Shown here piece by piece: positions 54,269-63,123 of a stretch of 64,000 bases of DNA; position 1 is the first letter of the stretch, and each line of letters opens with the position of its first letter. The translations under genes and the position numbers were made by a program. The notes below the pieces were generated by a model that saw only the letters and a program-made list of their open reading frames with translations, had not been told where the DNA came from and searched no databases. Source of the DNA: Novipirellula artificiosorum (lineage in GTDB: Bacteria; Planctomycetota; Planctomycetia; Pirellulales; Pirellulaceae); contig NZ_SJPV01000002.1 in NCBI RefSeq assembly GCF_007860135.1, positions 333,055-397,054 of the forward strand. Reading direction: 5' to 3'.

Positions 54269-54402
54269 GCAACGCAAGAATAGCGGAAAGGCACGATTGT
54301 ACAACAAACTGCATAGCCAAGTCCAAGTTGAATTGATAAAGTGCCGCGCATCCCTTGTTGCCTGGTCACCGGGCATCGAACACAGAGCACGCAAGGAGCA
54401 TC

Positions 54403-55773
54403 ATGCCAAGCATTCAAGAACTCCTGACCCAAGGCTGGAACCTTCATCAAGGCGGCCGAATCGATGAAGCCATGCAGCTTTACCGTCATGTGCTTGCTCA
54501 TGCTCCTCAAAACGCAAACGCGTTGGTGTATCTGGGGATCGCCTTGTTCGATCAGCGACGCTTTGACGATTCGGTCGCGGCATACCGCGAAGCGTTAGCC
54601 CTCCAGCCGCAATTCCCAATCGCATGGAACAATCTGGGCAATTCGCTGCGCATGTTGGGAAAAATCGATCAGGCAGAACAGGCGCTCGCAACCGCACTCG
54701 ACCAGCAACCCGGCTATTTGTCCGCATTAAAGAACCGAGGGACGTTGTGGATTTGGAGCGGTGAAGTGGAGCGAGGACTGAAATGGTACGAAGAAGGGTT
54801 GAAGGTCGATCCGAATAACGCGGAACTTCACCGAAACCTCGGAGTCATTCATTTGCTACTGGGCCATTACGAGCTCGGATGGAACGAGTACCGATGGCGA
54901 TGGGCCATGCCAGGCACGTATCGACCACAAGTCACCGCAGCGGTGTGGCAAGGTGAAGATCTCGCGGGGAAATCCATCTTGCTGTATCCCGAACAAGGCC
55001 GTGGCGACGCCATCCAGTTCATTCGAGTCGCAGCCGTGCTCAAGAAAGCGGGCGCCACGGTCTACGTGCAGTGTGACAGCAACATGCTGCCGCTGTTCTC
55101 AAGCGTTGCGGGAATCGACCTGCTGTTGCCCACCGGTTCCGTCGTTCCTCCCGTTGACTATCACGCTTCCTTGATCGATGTGGTCGACCGCTGGTTCGGG
55201 AAAACGGGGAACTTAGCGTACGCGACAGAGCTCTTTTCAGAGGGCCAGGGGTATCTACGGGTGTCCGATGTAGCGATCGATCATTGGAAACAATGGCTTG
55301 CCAGGCAAGTGCCCCACGGGCGTCGCATCGGAATCAACTGGCAAGGCAACCCCGAGCATCATGCCGACGTCTATCGGAGTATTCCGCTGCAAACGCTTGC
55401 GCCGCTGGAGTCGATCCCAAATGCTTCGCTGATCAGCTTGCAATTCGGGGATGGGATCGAGCAAATGGAATCGTGTTCCTTTGCCGATTCGATTCTCAGT
55501 TTGCCAAGCGACTTTGACACGGCCGGTGGCGCCTTTATGGACACGGCAGCCGTCCTTAGAAATCTGGACGTGGTCGTCACCAGCGACACCGCGATCGCAC
55601 ATCTGGCCGGTGCGATGGGTGTAAACGTCCTCTTGATGCTAGGCAAAGTTCCTGATTGGCGTTGGCTCACCGACGTCAATCAAACGCCTTGGTATCCGTC
55701 CATGACGCTGATTCGACAACAACAACTGGGGAATTGGTCCGATGTTGTGGCAGCGGCCTGCGAGCTCGTCTAG
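54403..55773 (+). CDS. TPR protein with GT9-like (heptosyltransferase-type) domain
   Basis: ATG 54403 follows AAGGAG by five bases. The 456-residue protein starts with TPR repeats (about 1-175, HQGGRIDEAMQLYRHVLA and others of 34 residues). A region with the ADP-heptosyltransferase outline follows: LLYPEQGRGDAIQFIRVAAVL, GRRIGINWQGNPEHH, LDVVVTSDTAIAHLAGAMG, and KVPDWRWL. Many bacteria carry such TPR-GT9-like proteins, probably acting on glycans or on protein, with no fixed substrate. It is divergent to the flavoprotein gene. Its stop codon shares CTAG with that of argH on the other strand. Confidence 0.83.
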   Translation: MPSIQELLTQGWNLHQGGRIDEAMQLYRHVLAHAPQNANALVYLGIALFDQRRFDDSVAAYREALALQPQFPIAWNNLGNSLRMLGKIDQAEQALATALDQQPGYLSALKNRGTLWIWSGEVERGLKWYEEGLKVDPNNAELHRNLGVIHLLLGHYELGWNEYRWRWAMPGTYRPQVTAAVWQGEDLAGKSILLYPEQGRGDAIQFIRVAAVLKKAGATVYVQCDSNMLPLFSSVAGIDLLLPTGSVVPPVDYHASLIDVVDRWFGKTGNLAYATELFSEGQGYLRVSDVAIDHWKQWLARQVPHGRRIGINWQGNPEHHADVYRSIPLQTLAPLESIPNASLISLQFGDGIEQMESCSFADSILSLPSDFDTAGGAFMDTAAVLRNLDVVVTSDTAIAHLAGAMGVNVLLMLGKVPDWRWLTDVNQTPWYPSMTLIRQQQLGNWSDVVAAACELV

Positions 55774-57146
55774 CTTAGGGAACTTTTCCATCGATCGATC
55801 TGCTTTTGCACCTGATCGGGTGCGGTAGATCCATAACTGACGAACGCCGCGACCGCGTTCTTGCTGCCCAGAATCTCGAACACCGATTCGTCAATTTCTG
55901 GTGCGTGCGACTGCAACACCTCCAGCGGCAGTTCGTTTAACGCGACCTCTTGGTTCATGGCTTCACCCACAATCGCACCGACCAAGTGATGGGCTCGCCG
56001 TTGCGGCATCCCCTTGCGGATCATCCACTCCATCAAGGTCGTTGCGTCGAGGTAGCCACGTTCCAATCCATTGGCAATCGATTCGCGACGTAGCGTGGAT
56101 CCTTCGACGATGGGCGCAGCCAATTCAAGGGATGCGATGACGGTATCAAACGAATCAAAGAGCGGTGGTTTGTCTTCCTGCAAGTCACGGTTGTAGGCAA
56201 GCGGCAAATTCTTAACCAACAACATCAACGTTTGCAGATTGCCCATGACGCGTGCCGACTTGCCACGAGTCAGTTCCAAGGTGTCGGGATTGACCTTCTG
56301 CGGCATGATGCTGCTGCCCGTACAGAACGCTTGGGGCAACTTGATGAAGTCAAACTCCACCGTGCTCCAAAGAATCCATTCTTCGGCCCAACCACTTAAG
56401 TGCGAGGCGATCAGTGACAGGACGAACGCACTTTCGAGCATAAAGTCACGATCGCTGCTGGTGTCCAAACTGTTCGCCGTTGGCCGATCAAAACCAAGCG
56501 TCTCGGAAGTCTGGTCACGATCGATCGGCAACGTCGTACCGGCTACGGCGGCAACCCCCAGTGGGCATTCGTTCAAGCGGCGCCGACAATCACCAACACG
56601 GCCTCGATCACGCTGCAGCTTTTCGATGTATGCCAGCCAGTAGTGGGGTGCGAGGACCGGCTGGGCGCGTTGCAGATGGGTGTAGGCTGGCAAGATCACA
56701 TCAAAATCTTGATCACAACGCGTCAAAAAGGCTCGTTGCAGCGTCAGCAGTCGCGAGTCCACCTGATCGAGTGCCTCGCGAACCCACATCCGCACGTCGG
56801 TGCTCACCTGATCATTTCGGCTTCGAGCGGTATGCAGCTTGCGTCCCACGTCGCCAACACGGTCAATCAGCGCTTGCTCGACATGCATATGGATATCTTC
56901 AAGCTCGAACGAAATCGGAAACGTGCCCGCATCGAGTTCTTGCTCGATTTCCTTTAAAGTGTCCCGAATCGTCTCGCATTCTTGATTTGTGAGCATTCCA
57001 CGCTGGGTGAGCATGTCGGCGTGGGCGATGGAGCCGCGGATATCTTGGCGATACAGCCGGCGGTCGAAGCTGATGCTCTCGGCAAACGCTTCGAGTCGCT
57101 TATCGGTTTGGGCTTGAAAAACACCGCTACGTGACGGACTATCCAC
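55770..57146 (-). CDS. argH: Argininosuccinate lyase
   Basis: The protein has 458 residues from GTG 57146, chosen because AAGGATAG lies in front and the conserved DKRLEAF then falls at the expected distance; the frame reaches an ATG at 57203. Motifs include HTARSRNDQVSTD, TSSDRDF and the family signature GSSIMPQKVNPD. It splits argininosuccinate to arginine and fumarate, the last step of arginine synthesis. The product of the PLP aminotransferase at 25241 could be in the same broad pathway, but that is not supported by location. It is convergent with the TPR/GT9-like gene. Confidence 0.94.
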   Translation of the reverse strand: MDSPSRSGVFQAQTDKRLEAFAESISFDRRLYRQDIRGSIAHADMLTQRGMLTNQECETIRDTLKEIEQELDAGTFPISFELEDIHMHVEQALIDRVGDVGRKLHTARSRNDQVSTDVRMWVREALDQVDSRLLTLQRAFLTRCDQDFDVILPAYTHLQRAQPVLAPHYWLAYIEKLQRDRGRVGDCRRRLNECPLGVAAVAGTTLPIDRDQTSETLGFDRPTANSLDTSSDRDFMLESAFVLSLIASHLSGWAEEWILWSTVEFDFIKLPQAFCTGSSIMPQKVNPDTLELTRGKSARVMGNLQTLMLLVKNLPLAYNRDLQEDKPPLFDSFDTVIASLELAAPIVEGSTLRRESIANGLERGYLDATTLMEWMIRKGMPQRRAHHLVGAIVGEAMNQEVALNELPLEVLQSHAPEIDESVFEILGSKNAVAAFVSYGSTAPDQVQKQIDRWKSSLS

Positions 57147-57385
57147 GGTATGACTATCCTTGTTGGAAGGCGAACAAAATGGGGCGATCAGGATCGGGCG
57201 CAAAACGACAAGCCGGGTCTCTCCTTGGAAGTCGCCAGCAATCCGGTTTGCGAGGGACCGTTGGCCCGCTCCGCTCCGTTTTTTGTTTCACGCGTGATAC
57301 CAGGACCGCTATTATCGCGGAACGCCCGTTGATAGCGACCCCCGGCACGTTCCAATCCTCTCTCTCGATCTTTCACTCGCATCCC

Positions 57386-60115
57386 ATGAACAACACGCTC
57401 TCTTTCTCGCCAAACACGCTGCTACTTACCGTCTGTTTTGGCCTGCTTACGACGTTGGCAGAGGCGGCCGAGGTGATGGTTTCGGCCGTATCGGGCAACC
57501 CGCTTGGCGTGGCGACGATCGAAATCCCTCTCGCCTCGCCGGTCCCTGTGGGCTCGCTGCCGCGGTTGAGAGCCACCGGCTCGGCGGGCCAGGTGCTGTA
57601 CCCTGCCTCGAGCGAGGTCCGTATGCGTGTGACTCCCCCCTCTGAACGTCCGGTCCCGCAGCCGGGGCGCGGAAGGCTGCTGGGCCGCGTGGGAAGTCTG
57701 ATTCGCGAACTCACCGGCGCCGACCAAGACAAGGAAGCGACAGTGGCCCGACGGGTTTCGTTCTTGTTTCCCTCGGACGAACCCTTCCTCGTGACGCTCG
57801 GTGATTCCGATGGACCGATTGGGCAATACAAACTGGTTCCCGAAAAGGAGCCGTTGCTGCATGACGAACGGCTTCGACAATGGTGGGCCGACTACACCAC
57901 GGGAGTCAAAACGCAAATCGATTTGAGCGACTATCCACCTTGGGTTGAAACCTACCTGGTTGCGATGTTGTCAGGCCGATTGCGTTTACCGCTACCCGAT
58001 TGGTACGAAACGCATCCTTCCAATGAAGACGCACTGGTTTCAACCTTGAAGCTGATCGCAGGTGCCGAGGACGAAAAAGAAGTCGTGTTTCGCCAGGCGG
58101 CTGCCGGCCGCATGTCAGCCGACCCCCTGGCCAGCACGAAAGTCACCCTGCCCGCAGCGCCCTCGTGGGCACCTTCCTTTCCACAGGGGAACCGGCCACC
58201 ACAATCCCCCTCGATACCGGTCGAGCCGCTTGCCGGCAGTGTGCCACCGGAGTGCTTCTATCTTCGTTACGGCTCGTTTGAAAACTATCTCTGGTTCACC
58301 GATTTGTCAAACGAATACGGTGGAGATCTTTCACGAATGGCAACGCTCCGAGGCTTCCGCACTCAAGCGACCGAATCGCTCGAATCGCAGCTGAATCTCA
58401 AGATGACGCAGATGTCCCGCATGCTTGGCCCCACCATGATTGAAGACCAAGCGATCATCGGTCGTGATTTGTTCCTCAACGACGGTGCATCGATCGGCGT
58501 CCTTTTCCAGGTCAGCAATGTATTTCTGTTTCGCTCGTCGCTCCAAAACGATCGCAGCACACGAGCAGGTAGCGACGAAACGATCAAGCTAAGTGACACG
58601 CGGATTGGCGGCAAGTCGGTTTCGTTTTTGCGAAGTGCGGATAACCGAGTGCGATCGTTTCTGGTCGAAAACGGCAACATGATCTTGGTCACCAACAGCA
58701 AAACGCTCGTGCAACGATTCTTGGAAGTTGCTGCCGGGGCGCCGTCATTGGCTCAGTCACCCGAGTTTCAATTGACACGTCAATTGATGCCATTGGAGCG
58801 TGAGGATACGGTGTTCGCCTACCTGTCGCCTCGGATGATGCAAGGATTGGTATCGCCCGAATACTTGATCGAACTGCGCCGTCGACTTGCTTCGCAAGCC
58901 GAGATCACACTGGTGCACCTGGCACGCATGGCGTCGGCAGCCGAGGGGAACCCGATCCAATCGATCGATCAACTGGTTGCCGCAGGGTACCTGCCGGCGG
59001 ATTTCAGCCAGCGCAGCGATGGCAGCGGTGTGGTCTCGCTTGGCGCTGGCTTGATCGACACACGCCGTGGAGCGCGAGGACGATTCCTGCCAATCGCCGA
59101 CGTGAAGATGAAGTCGGTCACGGCGGAGGAAGCCGCCTGGTACGAGACGATCGCCGCGGCCTATTCGAACCGTTTTTCCCATATGGATCCGATCATGATC
59201 GGCGTACGTCGCGAGGGGGTGTCGGACGGCAAGGACGATACCCCGAAGCTGGAAAGGCTATCGATTCACGCCGAAGTGGCTCCGCTGACGCCGGCCCAGT
59301 ACGGCAAATGGGCACAACAACTTGGCCCGCCCACTCGAGTGGCGATTCAATTCGCAGCGGACGACCTTGTCGCTGCTCAAGCACACGTTGCATCGGAGCT
59401 GCTAGGGCCCCCGACGCACTTGTTTGCCGCCATCAAGGATTCGTCGCCACCCGATCTCGAAGACTTTGATGGCTTGCTAAAATCGTATCGATCGCTGCGT
59501 CAGTTGCCGGGTTACCTCGGAGCGTGGCCCCTGCCAGGTGCACTCGATCGTTTGCCACTGGGTATCGGTCGAGGCACACCGGTCGGGCCCGGTATGACCC
59601 GGTTGATTGGCGGATTGTATCGCTACACGGGCGGCGGCTTTAGCGTGCTGTCGTTCTTCCCAGACATCTTGACGGCAAGCTTGCCCTATTGGGCATCGGT
59701 TGAAGTCGAAGACGCAGCTCAAGTTCGAGCTCGGATCGGAGACTTAGTGGGAAGCCAATTGGAAGGCTGGGTGACGGACCAATTGTACCATCGCAGCTCC
59801 CAGACCAGTGCCGCGGGAGCACAATTCTTGGGCATGCTTTCGCGACAATTGAAGGTCAACCCAGATCAGGCCATGGGATCGATCGCTGATATTTTTGGCA
59901 CGGATTTGCAATGCACGCTCGGCGGCCGCTATCTGTATGACGCGGACGCATTCCATTGGAAGAGCACGGCATGGGCTGCCAATCGGCCGCCAATCGATCC
60001 GCCGCTTGGCTACACACCACCCCTGTTGCAGTGGTTTCGAGGTGGCCAAGCGACGTTAACGCAGTACGATGATCGAGTGGTGGTCGATGCCGTCGTGGAT
60101 GCCCAGCGACAATAG
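57386..60115 (+). CDS. Large secreted protein, family not recognised
   Basis: The 909-residue protein starts at ATG 57386, where a signal peptide begins (TLLLTVCFGLLTTLAEA); the longer frame from 57131 is not protein-like. The first part has short beta strands (VATIEIPLASPVPVGSLP). It contains a hydrophilic Pro-rich linker near 235-260. A second part has a repeated outline of FLYLRYGSFENYLWFTDL and VFAYLSPRMMQGLVSPEYLIEL, as in secreted planctomycete proteins of unknown function. No catalytic motif was found. It is followed by the sigma-factor gene after 81 bp on the same strand. Confidence 0.7.
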   Translation: MNNTLSFSPNTLLLTVCFGLLTTLAEAAEVMVSAVSGNPLGVATIEIPLASPVPVGSLPRLRATGSAGQVLYPASSEVRMRVTPPSERPVPQPGRGRLLGRVGSLIRELTGADQDKEATVARRVSFLFPSDEPFLVTLGDSDGPIGQYKLVPEKEPLLHDERLRQWWADYTTGVKTQIDLSDYPPWVETYLVAMLSGRLRLPLPDWYETHPSNEDALVSTLKLIAGAEDEKEVVFRQAAAGRMSADPLASTKVTLPAAPSWAPSFPQGNRPPQSPSIPVEPLAGSVPPECFYLRYGSFENYLWFTDLSNEYGGDLSRMATLRGFRTQATESLESQLNLKMTQMSRMLGPTMIEDQAIIGRDLFLNDGASIGVLFQVSNVFLFRSSLQNDRSTRAGSDETIKLSDTRIGGKSVSFLRSADNRVRSFLVENGNMILVTNSKTLVQRFLEVAAGAPSLAQSPEFQLTRQLMPLEREDTVFAYLSPRMMQGLVSPEYLIELRRRLASQAEITLVHLARMASAAEGNPIQSIDQLVAAGYLPADFSQRSDGSGVVSLGAGLIDTRRGARGRFLPIADVKMKSVTAEEAAWYETIAAAYSNRFSHMDPIMIGVRREGVSDGKDDTPKLERLSIHAEVAPLTPAQYGKWAQQLGPPTRVAIQFAADDLVAAQAHVASELLGPPTHLFAAIKDSSPPDLEDFDGLLKSYRSLRQLPGYLGAWPLPGALDRLPLGIGRGTPVGPGMTRLIGGLYRYTGGGFSVLSFFPDILTASLPYWASVEVEDAAQVRARIGDLVGSQLEGWVTDQLYHRSSQTSAAGAQFLGMLSRQLKVNPDQAMGSIADIFGTDLQCTLGGRYLYDADAFHWKSTAWAANRPPIDPPLGYTPPLLQWFRGGQATLTQYDDRVVVDAVVDAQRQ

Positions 60116-60196
60116 CTCGACGTGAGTGGTTGCGAGCGACTACAATAAGCGGGGCTGTTCCTCCCTTCCAACCTGTTCGTATCCGGGCGACCGATT

Positions 60197-60826
60197 GTGG
60201 ATAAACCTGGCTCAACCACTCAGCTCGTCGTCGCGTCGAAGGCGGGGGACAACGAGGCGTTTGGTGTTTTGCTTGAGCAGTATCGTGGTTTTCTGCTGAT
60301 GCTCGCCCATCGCTACTTGTCTGAACGATTGCGACGGCGGATCGATCCATCCGACATCGTTCAGTTGACCTTTTTGGAAGCAAAGCGTGACTTGAGTTCG
60401 TTTCGCGGCGAGAGCCCTGCGGAATTTGCGGGCTGGCTACGCGGGATTTTGAAGAACAACGTCGCAACGGCGGTAACACGCCATGTGACAACACAAAAAC
60501 GGTCACTCAAACGCGAGATCGAGGGCGACAAGCCGATCAAGGGCGATTCCGCCGGTGGCGGTTGGATCGCTCAATTGCCGGGAAGCACGACAAGCCCGAG
60601 CGGCGTCGCGATCCGGGGCGAAGCGACCTTTGCGCTGCTCGAAGCGCTGCATCAGTTACCTGAAACTCAAGCCGAGGCGATCCGGCTGCGTTACATGGAA
60701 GGCCTGTCGCTGGCAGAAATCGTCGAAAGGATGGGAAAAAGTGACACCGCAGTGGCCGGACTGCTGAAACGCGGACTGCAAAAAATGCGGACCATTTTGG
60801 ATGCCGATATGAGCCCATGGCTGTGA
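60197..60826 (+). CDS. ECF-type RNA polymerase sigma factor
   Basis: The 209-residue protein starts with GTG 60197 (DKPGSTTQLVVASKAGDNEAFGVLLEQY). Sigma region 2 is at about 10-80 (RRRIDPSDIVQLTFLEAKRDLSSFRG) and region 4 at about 145-200 (LPETQAEAIRLRYMEGLSLAEIVERMGKSDTAVAGLLKRGLQKM). The DPSDIVQ and FRGxSPxEFxxWLRxILxNN features are those of the ECF sigma factors next to Ser/Thr kinases in planctomycetes. No anti-sigma gene is present nearby. The kinase gene 102 bp downstream is a likely regulator by phosphorylation. Confidence 0.92.
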   Translation: MDKPGSTTQLVVASKAGDNEAFGVLLEQYRGFLLMLAHRYLSERLRRRIDPSDIVQLTFLEAKRDLSSFRGESPAEFAGWLRGILKNNVATAVTRHVTTQKRSLKREIEGDKPIKGDSAGGGWIAQLPGSTTSPSGVAIRGEATFALLEALHQLPETQAEAIRLRYMEGLSLAEIVERMGKSDTAVAGLLKRGLQKMRTILDADMSPWL

Positions 60827-60928
60827 AAGTTCCAATTTTTTTCGCCCCTCACCGCAGCTGAGTTGTGCCTGAGGTAAAACAAGGCCGTTCCGTAACGCCC
60901 CTCTCTTTCGAAGCCCGACACGTTCTGC

Positions 60929-63106
60929 ATGGTTGAAAACGAAGCTCCCGACGAAGCGGATCCGCTTGACGCTGCCTTTGCCGCGTACTTGCGATCGTGT
61001 GATGACGGCGAAATGACAAGCCGTGACGATTTCTTGAAACAGTTTCCTGAGGTCGCCGATCAGTTGCGACAATTGATGGAAGCTGCCGATCTCGTTGGCA
61101 GGGTCGGCGCCGCAGCATCCTCTGCGAGTCATGCTTCCGAGGAATCGCTGCTTGCCGGCGGGGCGGAAACGATTGCCACTTCGGCTGCCGTCGGGGAACA
61201 ATCCAACGTGGATCCCGCAGCGACACTGCCCATGGCACACCGCAAAAAGGGTGACCATGGACCAACGTTGCCGTTCAACCTAGGCGACTATGAACTGCTG
61301 GAAATCCTCGGCAAAGGTGGCATGGGCGTCGTCTACCTTGCCCGGCAAACGGAACTCGACCGCATGGTCGCTGTCAAAATGATCCGAGGCGGAATGCTTG
61401 CCGACGAATCCGATGTGCGCCGGTTCTATACCGAAGCTCAAGCGGCCGCCAAGTTGAGCCATCCGGGCATCGTACCGGTCTATCATTTTGGTCAACGCGC
61501 AGGACACCATTTTTTCTCGATGGCATTCATCCGTGGCACTGATTTACAGCGGCGGATTCAAGAGAGCCCGCTGGCCCCCAGGGATGCGGTCCGTTACGTC
61601 CGTGACGTTGCTCGTGCCATCCATCACGCCCATCAAAACGGAGTGTTGCATCGCGATTTGAAACCGGCCAACGTGATGATCGACGAGCACGACAGAATCC
61701 ACGTGACCGATTTCGGCCTAGCCAAGCGGATGGATTCGGACAGCAGCGTGACGGGAACAGGCGCCGCCGTAGGAACACCGCACTACATGGCTCCTGAGCA
61801 AGCCGGTGGATTCAGCGACCAAGCGACCCGACACAGTGACGTGTATGCACTCGGAGCCATCCTGTTTGCATGCATCACCGGCCGCCCCCCCATCATGGCC
61901 GACACGGTGGTTCAAACGTTGCTGCAAGTGGTACACAACCCAGCACCGTCGCTTCGCTCGCTACGGGCCGATGTTTCGATGGACTTGGAAACGATTGTCG
62001 CGAAGTGCTTAGAGAAAGACCCAAAAAAACGCTACGATTCCGCATCCAAGTTGGCCGAGGATCTGGAGGCGCATTTAGAAGGTCGTCCCATTGCCGCGCG
62101 GCCACGATCGATGCCCGTTAAGCTCTGGCAGTGGCTCGAAGGCGTGCCATTGGTTGCGGCCCTTTCCGGACGACGGATGGTCCACACGTCGGTTTCGCAC
62201 CGGCGATTTCAAGCCGCGATGCTGTTGCTGCTGTTACTGACTCCGTTCGCAGCAGCCGGAATCTCCGTGTTGTGGAACCGTAATCGCGATTCGATTCCAG
62301 CAACCGTCGCCATCGCCGGAGGGCTGGAAGACGGCGTTTACAATGAGGTTTCCGCCAAGATCGCAGAACGCTTGATTTCTCGCTATCACGTCACGACCGC
62401 GGTGACGGCCAGCAACGGATCGATCGACAATCGTGACCGTTTGTTGCATCACGAAGTTTCGTTGGCGCCGATGCAAGCGTCGGCTGTCAATGGTGATGAG
62501 CTGTGCGTCGTAGCTCCGCTGTTTTATGAAGCCGTCCATGTTCTTGCGAGACACGATTCAGAAATCACTTCGCTCACCGATTTACCCGGGCATCGCGTTG
62601 CGGTCGGCCCCGTGGGCAGCGGATCGCGTGCCACCGCAGAAATGCTGTTTGACTCGCTTGATTTGACTCCCGAGGTGTTGCCCCGAGAGGTGATCCCATG
62701 GCGCGAGCTTGCTTCAGACGACGCACCGGACGCTGCGGTGCTTTGCATCGGTCGCGGTAGCCCGCTGTTGGTGGGATTGCTGGAAAGCAACCGTTGGCAG
62801 TTGGTTCCGATTCCCTCCGCCATTTCGATTTCGCTCCAGCATCCTACGCTGCGACCGATGACGATTGAATCAGCCGATTACCCCCATTCCAACCTGCCAG
62901 CCGCAGGGATCGCGACCGTGGGAACGACCGCATTCTTGGCAGCGCGTCACGACACGCCCGCCGACCTAGTCACCGCAGCCCTTGAAATCCTTTACCAACC
63001 ACCCGAATTATGCGTCGGTTTGATCTCACGCAAGCAGGCAGCCGAATGGCAAGGATTGGCATTGCACCGCGCGGCAAGAAAGTTCTACGCCGGCGATACA
63101 GAATAG
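60929..63106 (+). CDS. Ser/Thr receptor kinase with extracytoplasmic TAXI-like domain
   Basis: The 725-residue protein begins with an acidic segment (about 1-115). A Hanks-type kinase domain follows: glycine loop GKGGMGVVY (128-136), VAVKM with the ATP Lys near 151, HRDLKPAN with D243, and DFGLAKR. One membrane helix (about 428-449, MLLLLLLTPFAAAGISVLW) leads to a 270-residue outer domain. This shows TAXI solute-receptor features: IAGGLEDGVYNEVSAKIAERL, a TASNGSIDNRDRLL segment, APMQA, and LPGHRVAVGPVGSGSRATAEML. TAXI proteins usually bind small ligands for TRAP transporters. Here the domain is fused to a kinase with no transporter, so a ligand-sensing role is inferred. It is 102 bp after the sigma gene. 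Confidence 0.86.
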   Translation: MVENEAPDEADPLDAAFAAYLRSCDDGEMTSRDDFLKQFPEVADQLRQLMEAADLVGRVGAAASSASHASEESLLAGGAETIATSAAVGEQSNVDPAATLPMAHRKKGDHGPTLPFNLGDYELLEILGKGGMGVVYLARQTELDRMVAVKMIRGGMLADESDVRRFYTEAQAAAKLSHPGIVPVYHFGQRAGHHFFSMAFIRGTDLQRRIQESPLAPRDAVRYVRDVARAIHHAHQNGVLHRDLKPANVMIDEHDRIHVTDFGLAKRMDSDSSVTGTGAAVGTPHYMAPEQAGGFSDQATRHSDVYALGAILFACITGRPPIMADTVVQTLLQVVHNPAPSLRSLRADVSMDLETIVAKCLEKDPKKRYDSASKLAEDLEAHLEGRPIAARPRSMPVKLWQWLEGVPLVAALSGRRMVHTSVSHRRFQAAMLLLLLLTPFAAAGISVLWNRNRDSIPATVAIAGGLEDGVYNEVSAKIAERLISRYHVTTAVTASNGSIDNRDRLLHHEVSLAPMQASAVNGDELCVVAPLFYEAVHVLARHDSEITSLTDLPGHRVAVGPVGSGSRATAEMLFDSLDLTPEVLPREVIPWRELASDDAPDAAVLCIGRGSPLLVGLLESNRWQLVPIPSAISISLQHPTLRPMTIESADYPHSNLPAAGIATVGTTAFLAARHDTPADLVTAALEILYQPPELCVGLISRKQAAEWQGLALHRAARKFYAGDTE

Positions 63107-63123
63107 CTTCTACCGATTCTGCT

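Noticed and set aside
57131..57385. N-terminal extension of the large secreted protein
   Set aside because: The 85 extra residues are not protein-like, and a signal peptide starts exactly at 57386.
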